Of a stretch of DNA of 64,000 nt, positions 41,672 through 49,781 are shown piece after piece. The stretch comes from Anaerolineales bacterium (GTDB lineage: Bacteria > Chloroflexota > Anaerolineae > Anaerolineales > Villigracilaceae). Under the pieces are notes generated by a model. The model ran no database searches. It was given only the letters and a program-made list of their open reading frames with translations, and had not been told where the DNA came from. Position numbers and translations under genes: made by a program. Where the stretch lies: assembly GCA_016789305.1 (NCBI GenBank), contig JAEURJ010000007.1:62001-126000 (forward strand). The letters are read 5' to 3'. Every line of letters starts with the position of its first letter. Positions within the stretch are counted from its first letter, which is position 1.

Positions 41672-43051
41672 ATGAACCCAACATTGAACATGATCGATCT
41701 CGAATCGTTGATCGCCTCCCGCGACTTTGCCGCGCTGCGTGAACAAACAAGGAATTGGCCGGCAGGTGACCTGGCTGAATTGATGGAGCCGTTATCGGCG
41801 GAGAAGGAGGCGGTTGTTTTCCGTCTATTGGCCCGCGAACAGGCGGCGGATGTATTCTCCTATCTTTCGCAGGAGCGTCAGGAGGAACTGCTCAAGGCGA
41901 TGGCTCATGAAGATGTGGCCGGCATCTTGAATGCGATGTCGCCCGATGATCGTACTTCGCTGCTGGAGGAGCTGCCTGCAAATGTAATTCAACAATTGTT
42001 GAATTTACTTTCCCCGCAGGAGCGCGCGATTGCATCCCAATTGCTGGGATATGAAGAAGACTCTGTGGGCCGTTTGATGACGCCGGACTTTGTGCGCGTC
42101 CGCTCCCACTGGACGGTTGCTTATGCTCTCGATCACATTCGCCGTTATGGGGTGGATAGCGAAACCATGAGCATGATCTATGTGATCGATAAGGATAACA
42201 AGCTGGTCGATGACCTGCGCATCCGCCAAATATTATTAGCCCCGCCTGAAAGTCCCATCTCCGACCTGATGGATTCGCGTTTTATTTCCCTGAAAGCCAC
42301 TGACCATCGCGAAGCTGCGGTGGAGGCTTTCAAAGATGCGGACCTTATCGCGTTGCCGGTGACCGATACTGTCAACACGTTGATCGGGATCGTTACTGTT
42401 GATGATATTCTTGATGTGGCGGAAGAAGCAGCCACGGAGGATTTTCAAAAGATGGGTGGTTCCGAAGCGCTTGATGAACCTTATATGAAGATCGCCATTT
42501 CCAAAATGGTGCAGAAACGTGCGACATGGCTGATCATTTTGTTTTTGAGTGAAATGTTGACTGCAACCGCAATGGGTCGGTTTGAAGATGAAATTGCAAA
42601 AGCGGTTGTGTTATCCATTTTTGTGCCATTGGTGATTTCCAGCGGTGGGAATTCGGGTTCTCAAGCTTCCACATTGATCATCCGCGCAATGGCTCTTGGT
42701 GAGGTGAAATTGCGTGATTGGTGGCATGTCATGAAGCGCGAGATCTTGTCCGGCCTGTCACTTGGCGGAATCCTCGGAACCATCGGGTTTATCCGTATTT
42801 CCATCTGGCATTATCTTTTTGGCGCTTACGGCGAGCATTGGTTCCTGCTGGCATTGACTGTTGGACTGGCCCTGGTTGGTATCGTTCTGTGGGGATCACT
42901 GTCTGGATCAATGCTTCCATTCCTGTTGCGTCGCGTTGGGTTGGACCCGGCCACTTCTTCGGCTCCCTTTGTCGCCACTCTGGTGGATGTTTCAGGATTG
43001 ATCATTTACTTTACGGTTGCCGGGCTCATACTGCGCGGAACGCTTCTTTAG
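41672..43051 (+). CDS. mgtE: Magnesium transporter MgtE
   Basis: 459 residues, full length. N domain (about 1-130, helical repeats 'QLLNLLSPQERAIASQLLGYEEDSVGRLMT'), two CBS domains (about 135-260, 'LPVTDTVNTLIGIVTVDDILDV'), a plug helix and five membrane helices (about 285-459) with 'PLVISSGGNSGSQASTLIIRAMALGEV', which forms the Mg2+ pore. MgtE is a Mg2+ channel gated by intracellular Mg2+ through the N and CBS domains. GAAAGGAAATTC is the ribosome-binding site. Expression is likely controlled by the M-box and possibly by a second leader element. Confidence 0.96.
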   Translation: MNPTLNMIDLESLIASRDFAALREQTRNWPAGDLAELMEPLSAEKEAVVFRLLAREQAADVFSYLSQERQEELLKAMAHEDVAGILNAMSPDDRTSLLEELPANVIQQLLNLLSPQERAIASQLLGYEEDSVGRLMTPDFVRVRSHWTVAYALDHIRRYGVDSETMSMIYVIDKDNKLVDDLRIRQILLAPPESPISDLMDSRFISLKATDHREAAVEAFKDADLIALPVTDTVNTLIGIVTVDDILDVAEEAATEDFQKMGGSEALDEPYMKIAISKMVQKRATWLIILFLSEMLTATAMGRFEDEIAKAVVLSIFVPLVISSGGNSGSQASTLIIRAMALGEVKLRDWWHVMKREILSGLSLGGILGTIGFIRISIWHYLFGAYGEHWFLLALTVGLALVGIVLWGSLSGSMLPFLLRRVGLDPATSSAPFVATLVDVSGLIIYFTVAGLILRGTLL

Positions 43052-43068
43052 AAAACTTTGAAATAAAC

Positions 43069-43099
43069 AAAAAGAGCGGGAGTACTCCCGCTCTTTTTG
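43069..43099 (+). terminator. Palindromic terminator of mgtE
   Basis: AAAGAGCGGGAGT/ACTCCCGCTCTTT, no loop, flanked by A- and T-runs. Confidence 0.85.
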
Positions 43100-43148
43100 T
43101 TTAAATAAACCTGGAATTGGTTTATTTCAGAACTGAAAGTTCAAAAGC

Positions 43149-43176
43149 TTGACAAGGCTTGGGAAGGGGGTAAAAT
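43149..43176 (+). promoter_or_regulatory. Promoter of the MarR-ABC efflux operon
   Basis: TTGACA (43149-43154), 16-nt spacer, TAAAAT (43171-43176). Just downstream, GAAATATTTC (about 43190-43199) is a perfect palindrome that could be the MarR operator, and CTTCCG/CGGAAG (43179-43208) can pair over the marR ribosome-binding site. Confidence 0.75.
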
Positions 43177-43217
43177 ACTTCCGTTTTGGAAATATTTCAC
43201 CGCGGAAGGATTTTTTG

Positions 43218-43712
43218 ATGTCTTCAGAAAAAATTGCCGATCAATTTATGGAGTTGATCCAAAGGTTTATTCACCTGCGCCCCAAATTGACCCCGCCTGA
43301 CCATGTGCTCCAATTCAAGAAAAAAATGGAAGGGCTTAAAAGCAAGATGGAGGAGGAAGATCGTTCTTTCCTTTTCCGGGTGCTGATTCTGCTGGCGCAG
43401 AATTCAACCCCCCTCACCATGAGTGAATTAAGCATGGAGCTAAATGTGCCCATGAGCACTGCCACGCGCATTATCGATGGATTGGTGCGCAGCGAGATGG
43501 TGGAACGCGTCAATGATGCCAGCGATAGGCGCGTGGTTCGTGTGGGGGTAAGCAAAGCCGGGCGCGAGCTGTATGAGCAAGGCATGTCCTACAACAAACA
43601 GCGCATCATACGGCTAATGAAGAATTTCTCCGATGAAGAACGGGCGCAATTGTTGAAATTAATGAGCAAGGTGTTTGATTCTTTGCTGGAAGAGATCGAG
43701 CAGAAAAAATGA
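43218..43712 (+). CDS. MarR-family transcriptional regulator
   Basis: 164 residues from ATG 43218 (GGAAGGA upstream). Winged-helix domain at about 55-125: 'LAQNSTPLTMSELSMELNVPMSTATRIIDGLVRSEMVERVNDASDRRVVRVGVSKAG', with the R-x-x-D-R-R wing of MarR repressors. The flanking helices form the dimer interface. First gene of an operon with an ABC-2 permease, HlyD-type adaptor and two ATPases, so it is probably a drug-responsive autorepressor of that exporter. Confidence 0.93.
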   Translation: MSSEKIADQFMELIQRFIHLRPKLTPPDHVLQFKKKMEGLKSKMEEEDRSFLFRVLILLAQNSTPLTMSELSMELNVPMSTATRIIDGLVRSEMVERVNDASDRRVVRVGVSKAGRELYEQGMSYNKQRIIRLMKNFSDEERAQLLKLMSKVFDSLLEEIEQKK

Positions 43713-43724
43713 AGGAGAATTTGA

Positions 43725-44852
43725 ATGAGACGTTTTAGAGCATTGATAAAGAAGGAAATGATCCACATGCTGCGCGATCCGCGCACATTGATCTTTATCT
43801 TCATGATGCCGATCATGCAGCTGTTGCTGCTTGGATATGCAAACAACACTGAGATAAAAAATGTGCCCACGGTTGTGTTCAATCAGGATAACAGCAAGGC
43901 CAGCCGCGCCCTGTTGGATTCATTCCAGGCAACTGATTATTTTTCATTTGACTATGCCGTGTATAGCCAGGCGGAAGTGTATCGTCTGATCGACGCAGGC
44001 AGGGCCAAGGTGGGCATTATCATCCCGCCCGATTACAACCAGAATGTCGCCACACGCAAAACAGCGGATGTGTTGGTGCTGCTCGATGGAGCTGATCCAA
44101 CCATTGCCAGTGCGGTAATGTCTGCGGCGGCGTTGGCGGGGCAGGCTCACGGGGCAAGTGTGCGCTCGCAGCAGTTGGCTCTTCAGGGTCCGACCGGAAG
44201 CGCGGCTTCGCCTGTGGATGTCCGCACGAACGTTTTGTACAACCCTGATCTGTTGGGAAGTTATAACCTTGTGCCAGGTTTGATCGCGATGATTTTATTT
44301 CAAACCGCCACCAGCCTCACGGCACTTGCCATCGTCAAGGAACGGGAACGCGGCACCATCGAGCAATTGATCGTGACGCCAATTCGCAGTTGGGAATTGA
44401 TCGTCGCAAAGATCATTCCATACATTTTGGTTTCATTTGCGAACACGGTCTTGATCATGGCGGTTGGAACCTTTCTTTTCGGCGTTCCGTTGCGCGGAAG
44501 TTTGGTTTTATTGTTTGGATTGGTCGGCTTGTATTTACTGCCAACCCTCGGTCTTGGACTTTTGATCTCCACTGCCGCAAAGACACAGCAGCAGGCGCAG
44601 CTCATGACCATGCCCATCATGCTGCCGTCGATGATGTTGTCCGGAGTTTTCTTTCCGATCTCATCGCTGCCGTTGTTTCTGCAGTTCGTAAGCAATCTTT
44701 TGCCGCTTACCTATTTCATTTACATTTTGCGCAGTATCCTTGTTAAAGGCGTGGGTATCGAGCTGATCATTCCCCAAATTGTTGCGTTGACTGTTTTTGC
44801 CATTGTCCTGCTTGGCCTTGCCGCCATGCGATTCCAAAAGACACTGGACTAA
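43725..44852 (+). CDS. ABC-2 type permease of efflux operon
   Basis: 375 residues. N-terminal helix with 'KKEMIHMLRDPRTLIFIFMMPIMQLLLLGYA', an extracytoplasmic domain (about 45-175), and five C-terminal helices including 'ERERGTIEQLIVTPIRSWELIVAKIIPYILV', the ABC-2 signature. It is YbhS/YbhR- or YhhJ-like. In E. coli such systems use two permease halves; only one is encoded here, so it may work as a homodimer. It begins 12 nt after marR. Confidence 0.93.
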   Translation: MRRFRALIKKEMIHMLRDPRTLIFIFMMPIMQLLLLGYANNTEIKNVPTVVFNQDNSKASRALLDSFQATDYFSFDYAVYSQAEVYRLIDAGRAKVGIIIPPDYNQNVATRKTADVLVLLDGADPTIASAVMSAAALAGQAHGASVRSQQLALQGPTGSAASPVDVRTNVLYNPDLLGSYNLVPGLIAMILFQTATSLTALAIVKERERGTIEQLIVTPIRSWELIVAKIIPYILVSFANTVLIMAVGTFLFGVPLRGSLVLLFGLVGLYLLPTLGLGLLISTAAKTQQQAQLMTMPIMLPSMMLSGVFFPISSLPLFLQFVSNLLPLTYFIYILRSILVKGVGIELIIPQIVALTVFAIVLLGLAAMRFQKTLD

Positions 44853-44870
44853 TTTTTCAGGAGTATTTTT

Positions 44871-46172
44871 ATGTTACAAAAACTTACCCGTTCCCAGATC
44901 GTGATGATCCTGGTTTTCCTCGCTGCGGCGATCTACTTTGGTTTTCGTGTGATTGCCAACAAGGACGATGGCAAACTTCGCGCCTCCGGCACCATCGAAG
45001 CTGTTGAAGTAAACGTCTCTCCCGAAACTTCCGGCAAGGTCAAGGAAGTTTTGATCGATGAAGGAATGGCCGCGAAGACAGGCGACCCGCTTCTTAACCT
45101 CGACGACAGCCTGCTCGCTGCCCAACGGACCGTTGCCGCCGCACAGGTTGATTCCGCCAAGGCTGCTCTTGCAACTGCTCAGCATAATTACGATGTCACT
45201 CTGCAAAATGCGTTGATCGCGGAACAGACCTCCACTTCCAACACCTGGCGTGTTTCTGCTCCAGACCAGTTCAATCAACCGGCCTGGTATTTCAATCAAA
45301 GCGAGCAGCTCACTTCTGCTCAAGCTGCGGTGGAAACTGCGAAGAAGAATCTGGAAGACGCGCAATCGAACCTTGTATCAGTGAGCGGTAATATCAGCAA
45401 TGCGAATTTCATCAAGGCCGAAAAAGACCTTGCAGACGCGCGTGCGAACTTTCTGGTTGTTGACGATGTGAAGAAGCAGGCGGAGAATGCGGCAGATAAT
45501 GACGGCTTGTTAACCGCTTCCTATGATAATTACAATGATGTAAAAGATGTGCTCGACGACGCGCAGACCGCTTACAGCGATATGCTCAGCACCACTGCCG
45601 CAAGAGATGTGCTGGATGCCCGCGGCGAAGTGATCGTGGCCCAACAGGAATACGATGCGGCTTATGCCCGCCTGCTTGCATTGCAAACCGGGACCCAATC
45701 CCCTGCGGTAGTGACAGCATCCAACGCGCTGGACCAAGCCAAGACCGCTCTTGCACAAGCTCAAGCCAACCTGGCTTTGCTCGATGCTCAAATGAAAAAG
45801 CTGACCATCTATGCACCCATGGATGGAATTGTGCTTGCACGCAATGTGGATCCCGGTGAATTTGTTCAGCCCGGCGCGGCGGCCATCAGCATGGCAAACC
45901 TCAACGAATTGACCATCACTGTGTATGTCCCGGAAGATCGTTACGGCGAAATCTCCATTGGGCAGGAAGTCAGCGTCACCGTTGATTCTTTCCCCGGCCA
46001 AACCTTTACCGGCACCGTTTCTTCGATTGCCAATCAGGCTGAATTCACTCCGCGCAACGTGCAGACCGTATCCGGCAGAAGCGCCACGGTGTATGCCGTC
46101 AAATTAAAAGTCAGCGATCCCGAAGGCAGGCTCAAACTCGGCATGCCCGCTGATGTTTTATTCACGAAATAA
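44871..46172 (+). CDS. HlyD/YbhG-type membrane-fusion (adaptor) protein
   Basis: 433 residues. A membrane anchor (about 8-28), a first lipoyl half-motif 'GTIEAVEVNVSPETSGKVKEVLIDEGMAAKTGDPLL', a long coiled-coil hairpin (about 85-310, rich in Ala, Gln, Asp), a second lipoyl half 'MKKLTIYAPMDGIVLARNVDPGEFVQPG' and a beta-barrel domain. Adaptors of this type link an inner-membrane ABC exporter to the cell envelope. In a cell that may have only one membrane the partner is unclear. Second structural gene of the MarR operon. Confidence 0.92.
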   Translation: MLQKLTRSQIVMILVFLAAAIYFGFRVIANKDDGKLRASGTIEAVEVNVSPETSGKVKEVLIDEGMAAKTGDPLLNLDDSLLAAQRTVAAAQVDSAKAALATAQHNYDVTLQNALIAEQTSTSNTWRVSAPDQFNQPAWYFNQSEQLTSAQAAVETAKKNLEDAQSNLVSVSGNISNANFIKAEKDLADARANFLVVDDVKKQAENAADNDGLLTASYDNYNDVKDVLDDAQTAYSDMLSTTAARDVLDARGEVIVAQQEYDAAYARLLALQTGTQSPAVVTASNALDQAKTALAQAQANLALLDAQMKKLTIYAPMDGIVLARNVDPGEFVQPGAAAISMANLNELTITVYVPEDRYGEISIGQEVSVTVDSFPGQTFTGTVSSIANQAEFTPRNVQTVSGRSATVYAVKLKVSDPEGRLKLGMPADVLFTK

Positions 46173-46173
46173 A

Positions 46174-47133
46174 ATGTCGAATGAAATATTGCTCGAAACT
46201 GAAAATCTAATTAAGACCTTTGGCACCTTTCGTGCTGTGGATGGGCTTAACCTGCAGGTCCATGCCGGCGAGATGGTCGGTCTTGTCGGCCCCGATGGCG
46301 CCGGCAAGACTACAGCCATCCGCTTGATGTGCGGAGCCTTGAGTCCCACCAGTGGTGTGGTGCGCGTGGCGGGTTATGAAGTTCCCGCACAAGTGGAAAA
46401 GGCGCGCGAACAGGTCGGATATCTTGCGCAGCGCTTTGGTTTGTATGGCGACTTAAGTGTTCAGGAAAATATCGAATTCTTTGGTGAGGTGTTCGATGTG
46501 CCTGTATCTGAAGTGAAGCAGCGCGCTGCGGAATTATTGAACTTTGCCGGTCTCGGCGATTTCACGGATCGCCCTGCTTCCGCCCTTTCCGGCGGTATGC
46601 AGAAAAAGCTTGGGCTTGCCTCAGCCTTGGTCCATCGTCCCAAAGTCCTTTTGTTGGATGAACCCACCGGCGGCGTGGACCCGGTTGCCCGCCAGGAATT
46701 CTGGCATTTGTTGATCGCCCTCTTGCGCGGTGGTTCGGCGGTTCTGGTCAGCACACCGTATATGGATGAAGCCATGCGTTTCAATCGCGTGATCTTTATG
46801 AATCATGGTCGTGTGTTGACTCAGGGAGAGCCGCGGCAATTAATGAGTCGTCTTGAAGGTCGTATCCTTGAATTGGATGCCGGCGATCAAATGGCGGCGC
46901 GTCAGATCGCGGAAGATGATCCTGAAGTGGAGGACGTTCACACATTTGGCAATCATCTGCATCTGCGCGTCAGTTCGGCCAAGGGGCCGATGGAACGCAT
47001 CCCGATGAAATTAAAATCCGCGAACATTCCAATGGAACACATGCTCCAAATTCCCGCCACGTTGGAAGATGTATTTATCCACCTGATCGAAACGGAAGGA
47101 GAAGAATATGAACAGCCAACCCCTTCCGCTTGA
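46174..47133 (+). CDS. ABC exporter ATPase 1 (YbhF N-terminal-half-like)
   Basis: 319 residues from ATG 46174 (a further upstream in-frame start lies inside the adaptor gene). Walker A 'GPDGAGKTT', signature 'LSGGMQKKLGLA', Walker B 'VLLLDEPTGGVDP', H-loop replaced by 'VLVSTPYMDEA' (Thr-Pro in place of His). The 'GPDGAGKTT' form and the missing switch His match the first half of E. coli YbhF, so this may be the degenerate partner of an asymmetric ATPase pair. Overlaps ATPase 2 by 26 nt. Confidence 0.93.
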   Translation: MSNEILLETENLIKTFGTFRAVDGLNLQVHAGEMVGLVGPDGAGKTTAIRLMCGALSPTSGVVRVAGYEVPAQVEKAREQVGYLAQRFGLYGDLSVQENIEFFGEVFDVPVSEVKQRAAELLNFAGLGDFTDRPASALSGGMQKKLGLASALVHRPKVLLLDEPTGGVDPVARQEFWHLLIALLRGGSAVLVSTPYMDEAMRFNRVIFMNHGRVLTQGEPRQLMSRLEGRILELDAGDQMAARQIAEDDPEVEDVHTFGNHLHLRVSSAKGPMERIPMKLKSANIPMEHMLQIPATLEDVFIHLIETEGEEYEQPTPSA

Positions 47134-48058
47134 AGTGAATGGACTGACCAAAAAGTTCGGCGATTTTACAGCTGTGGACCACGTCACATTTTCGGTTCAA
47201 CCCGGGGAAGTGTTCGGTTATCTCGGTCCGAATGGAAGCGGAAAGACAACCTCCATTCGCATGTTGTGCGGGTTGTTAACTCCTACTGAAGGCACTGCCA
47301 GTATCCTGGGCGTGGATGTTTTCAAAAATCCCGAACAGATCAAACCGCTGATCGGATACATGTCTCAAAAGTTTTCGTTGTACGACGATTTGACCGTATT
47401 GGAAAATCTTCAATTCTATGCAGGCGTGTACGGAGTGCCTGAATCAGAGGAGAAGAAACGCATCGATGAAATTCTCCATCTTGCAGGCCTTGAAGAGCGG
47501 ACTTCCTCCCCCACGCTCGAACTCTCCGGCGGATGGCGGCAACGTCTCGCACTCGGCTGTGCCATTGTCCACAGTCCGAAGCTGCTCTTTCTCGACGAAC
47601 CCACCAGCGGCGTCGACCCTGTTGCCCGCCGCGTATTTTGGGATTTGATCTATGAGATGGCTTCCAAAGGCACAACCATCTTTATCACCACTCACTACAT
47701 GGATGAAGCAGAACACTGCAATCGCGTCGCATTCATGTATCGCAGCAAGTTGATGGCGCTTGATACGCCAGCCTCATTGAAGTCCACATATTTGCATGGC
47801 GCCGCATGGGATTTGGCCGCCAATCCTTTGTTGGAGACAGTTGACGAATTAACCAAGACCGATGGTGTTGCACAGGCCAGCCTGCATGGTGATCGTGCGC
47901 ATGTCATCCTCGACTCGACCCAATGGTCACCGGATCAATTGACGAAATATCTTGCAGGCAAGGGGATTACTGTTAACTCGATCGAAACGGTTCAGTCCAC
48001 GCTCGAAGATGTGTTCACATTGCTGGCTCATCGCGGCAAGATCGGTGAAGCCGCCTGA
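47108..48058 (+). CDS. ABC exporter ATPase 2 (YbhF C-terminal-half-like)
   Basis: 316 residues. Walker A 'GPNGSGKTT', Q-loop 'IGYMSQKFSLY', signature 'LSGGWRQRLALG', Walker B 'LLFLDEPTSGVDP' and a true H-loop 'IFITTHYMDEAEHC'. All catalytic residues are present. With ATPase 1 it forms what E. coli YbhF has as one fused protein. The C-terminal about 80 residues match the regulatory extension of DrrA-type ATPases. Last gene of the operon, followed by a terminator. Confidence 0.94.
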   Translation: MNSQPLPLEVNGLTKKFGDFTAVDHVTFSVQPGEVFGYLGPNGSGKTTSIRMLCGLLTPTEGTASILGVDVFKNPEQIKPLIGYMSQKFSLYDDLTVLENLQFYAGVYGVPESEEKKRIDEILHLAGLEERTSSPTLELSGGWRQRLALGCAIVHSPKLLFLDEPTSGVDPVARRVFWDLIYEMASKGTTIFITTHYMDEAEHCNRVAFMYRSKLMALDTPASLKSTYLHGAAWDLAANPLLETVDELTKTDGVAQASLHGDRAHVILDSTQWSPDQLTKYLAGKGITVNSIETVQSTLEDVFTLLAHRGKIGEAA

Positions 48059-48060
48059 AA

Positions 48061-48094
48061 AGAAGAGCGAGGAATTCCTCGCTCTTCTTTTTTA
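48061..48094 (+). terminator. Palindromic terminator of the efflux operon
   Basis: GAAGAGCGAGGAA/TTCCTCGCTCTTC followed by TTTTTT, 2 nt after the stop. Confidence 0.88.
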
Positions 48095-48124
48095 AACCCT
48101 TGACTCTCCCCCAAGGGCAGATTG

Positions 48125-48130
48125 TATACT
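48125..48130 (+). promoter_or_regulatory. -10 box for leaderless MerR-type regulator
   Basis: TATACT, 6 nt (GCCGAT), then ATG 48137. TTGACT at 48100 is a candidate -35 (19-nt spacer). Confidence 0.65.
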
Positions 48131-48136
48131 GCCGAT

Positions 48137-48967
48137 ATGAATCAGCCAAAAGAACTCTTCTCCATCGGTGGCTTTGCCAATATGACCCAGCTTTCGCTCA
48201 AGGCCTTGCGATTGTACGATCAATTGGGCATTCTTCAGCCGCATCACATCGACCCGCAGACAGGGTACCGCTACTACGGGCCGGACCAGCTTCCCAGCGC
48301 ACGCATGATCCGGGTCATGCGCGAAATGGACATGCCGCTTGCCACCATCCGCCAGGTGCTCGCTTCGATGAACACCATCAATGCCGCAACCACCGAAATC
48401 GAATGGCTGGTGAATGAGTATGTCGAAATGCGTGAGAGGCAGGTGGAGCAGATCCGCGGGCAGGTTCATCAATTGATCCAATTAATCCATCAGGAGGTGG
48501 AACCCATGAGCTTCGAAGTCAATATCAAAAAGATCGCACCGCAGCAGGTGCTGAGCATTACCAGCCGTGTGAAAGTGGATAAACTTGACGACACCATCAG
48601 GCAATCCCTCGACAAATTATATGAGTCCCTCAAGCAGCAGAAGGTCGAGGCGGCAGATGCACCCTTCGGTATCTTTCACGGGCAGATCAACGAGCAGGAA
48701 GATGGACCCATTGAAGTCTGCCTGCCTGTGAATGGAAAGGTCAAGGCTGGAGGCGACATTGCCTCAAAAACCTTACAGGGTGGGGATGCAACCAGTGTGA
48801 TGCTGAGCGGTGTGCAATGTGATTTCCCTGCGATCCTCGGCGGCTATGACGCCGCTGCAGACTGGATCCAGAGGAATGGGCATGAAATGATGGAACGTCC
48901 ACGCGAGGTCTGGCATACAGCGCCGGGGCCGGATGCAAAGATGGAGATCATCTGGTTGTTTAAATAA
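48137..48967 (+). CDS. MerR-family regulator with GyrI-like (BmrR-type) effector domain
   Basis: 276 residues. MerR HTH (about 5-75, 'FSIGGFANMTQLSLKALRLYDQLGILQPHHIDPQTGYRYYG'), a dimerisation helix (about 80-120), and a C-terminal GyrI-like/SRPBCC-type small-molecule-binding domain (about 130-276, 'EVNIKKIAPQQVLSI', 'PIEVCLPV'). This is the BmrR layout, where cationic drugs bind the C-terminal domain and activate efflux genes by DNA distortion. Its own target may be the MarR-ABC operon upstream or the GyrI-like gene downstream. Confidence 0.92.
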   Translation: MNQPKELFSIGGFANMTQLSLKALRLYDQLGILQPHHIDPQTGYRYYGPDQLPSARMIRVMREMDMPLATIRQVLASMNTINAATTEIEWLVNEYVEMRERQVEQIRGQVHQLIQLIHQEVEPMSFEVNIKKIAPQQVLSITSRVKVDKLDDTIRQSLDKLYESLKQQKVEAADAPFGIFHGQINEQEDGPIEVCLPVNGKVKAGGDIASKTLQGGDATSVMLSGVQCDFPAILGGYDAAADWIQRNGHEMMERPREVWHTAPGPDAKMEIIWLFK

Positions 48968-48977
48968 AATTATCAAT

Positions 48978-49038
48978 GTAGGGGCGACCCGTCAGGATGA
49001 CGGAGACCGCCAGATCCCATTGGGTGGGTCACCCCTAC
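48978..49038. repeat. 61-bp intergenic element, copy C
   Basis: Begins GTAGGGGCGACCCGT, ends GGGTGGGTCACCCCTAC. It lies between the MerR-type gene and the GyrI-like gene, ending 15 nt before that gene's ATG and next to its ribosome-binding site. Confidence 0.85.
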
Positions 49039-49053
49039 ATTAATGGAGAAAAT

Positions 49054-49548
49054 ATGATCATTGTCGGCAAACCTAAAATTGAGAAACGCCCAACGATCAA
49101 CTATATGGGCATTCGCTTTATCGCACCGTTCAAGGGCATGTCCAAAGATATCAGGAAGAGCGCGAATGAATTGAATGCATGGGTGGATGAAAACAAGGTC
49201 AAAACCATGGGCCCGCCGTTTCTTCGTTATCATGTGATCGATATGCGCGGCTTCATGGACCTGTCCTTCTGTGTGCCGGTTCGCAAAGCGCTGGCGAATG
49301 ATGGCAATATCAAAGCCGATATAATTCCCGCAGGAAAATATGCCAGCCTCATTTATACCGGCGGCGGTATCTCTGGCAACCGCGCGCTGATCGAATGGGT
49401 GCGCGCTCAGGGCTTGGGCTTTGATCGCTGGGATACGAAAGAGGGCGATAACTTTCGCGGGCGATATGAAACCTATCTGACCGATCCAAAGATCCAGCCA
49501 CGCAGATCTCAATGGGAGATCGAGGTGGCGATCAAGTTGGTGGATTAA
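49054..49548 (+). CDS. GyrI-like effector-binding domain protein
   Basis: 164 residues from ATG 49054 (TGGAGAAAAT upstream). A stand-alone GyrI-like domain: 'IEKRPTINYMGIRF', 'GPPFLRYHVIDMRGFMDLSFCVPVRKALAND', 'IIPAGKYASLIYTGGG', and 'FRGRYETYLTDP'. The fold binds small molecules; some members hydrolyse or sequester drugs (cyclopropanoid cyclopropyl hydrolases) or inhibit gyrase. Placed right after a MerR regulator that carries the same type of domain, so they may share a ligand. The 61-bp repeat separates the two. Confidence 0.85.
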   Translation: MIIVGKPKIEKRPTINYMGIRFIAPFKGMSKDIRKSANELNAWVDENKVKTMGPPFLRYHVIDMRGFMDLSFCVPVRKALANDGNIKADIIPAGKYASLIYTGGGISGNRALIEWVRAQGLGFDRWDTKEGDNFRGRYETYLTDPKIQPRRSQWEIEVAIKLVD

Positions 49549-49550
49549 CA

Positions 49551-49576
49551 AAATGGGGGCAGGCCCGCCCCATTTT
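49551..49576. terminator. Bidirectional terminator-like hairpin
   Basis: AAAATGGGGGC/GCCCCATTTT with a short loop, after the GyrI-like stop and just before the methyltransferase leader promoter. Confidence 0.75.
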
Positions 49577-49580
49577 GTGC

Positions 49581-49586
49581 TAAAAT
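49581..49586 (+). promoter_or_regulatory. Candidate -10 box for the methyltransferase leader
   Basis: TAAAAT followed by exactly 6 nt and a GTG that opens a 9-codon ORF, the same spacing as the leaderless starts elsewhere in the window. No good -35 is visible. Confidence 0.45.
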
Positions 49587-49592
49587 TTTCGC

Positions 49593-49619
49593 GTGAACAC
49601 AACCCGACCACCCTGCTAA
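49593..49619 (+). CDS. Putative leaderless 8-residue leader peptide upstream of the rRNA methyltransferase
   Basis: GTG AAC ACA ACC CGA CCA CCC TGC TAA, i.e. MNTTRPPC. Its start fits the -10/N6/start rule seen for other genes here. Pro-Pro-Cys at the end is a sequence on which ribosomes pause easily. Evidence is spacing and position only. Confidence 0.35.
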   Translation: MNTTRPPC

Positions 49620-49669
49620 GCTTTTACCCCCCCTAACTCGTAAACAACCTACACCCGATGACCTCGACG

Positions 49670-49768
49670 GTGCCTGACGCAGTCGGGCGGCTTCGTGCCG
49701 CCCGTACGCCATCCTGCTGGCGCGAAGCCAGCAGGGCAGCCGTCTATTTTCGTTTAAGTCTCAGGCAC
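49670..49768 (+). ncRNA. Branched RNA structure in the methyltransferase leader
   Basis: Outer helix GTGCCTGA/TCAGGCAC (49670-49677 with 49761-49768) encloses two strong hairpins: GGGCGGC/GCCGCCC (49685-49703, loop TTCGT) and CCTGCTGGC/GCCAGCAGG (49713-49735, loop GCGAA). The inner hairpins could be dispersed-repeat sequence, but the outer pairing makes a closed three-way junction just upstream of the ribosome-binding-site hairpin. Confidence 0.5.
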
Positions 49769-49781
49769 GTGCTCCACCTCG

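Noticed and set aside
41472..41675. A 67-codon ORF in the mgtE leader
   Set aside because: It crosses an intrinsic terminator and a region with RNA-like features, and has no recognisable domain.
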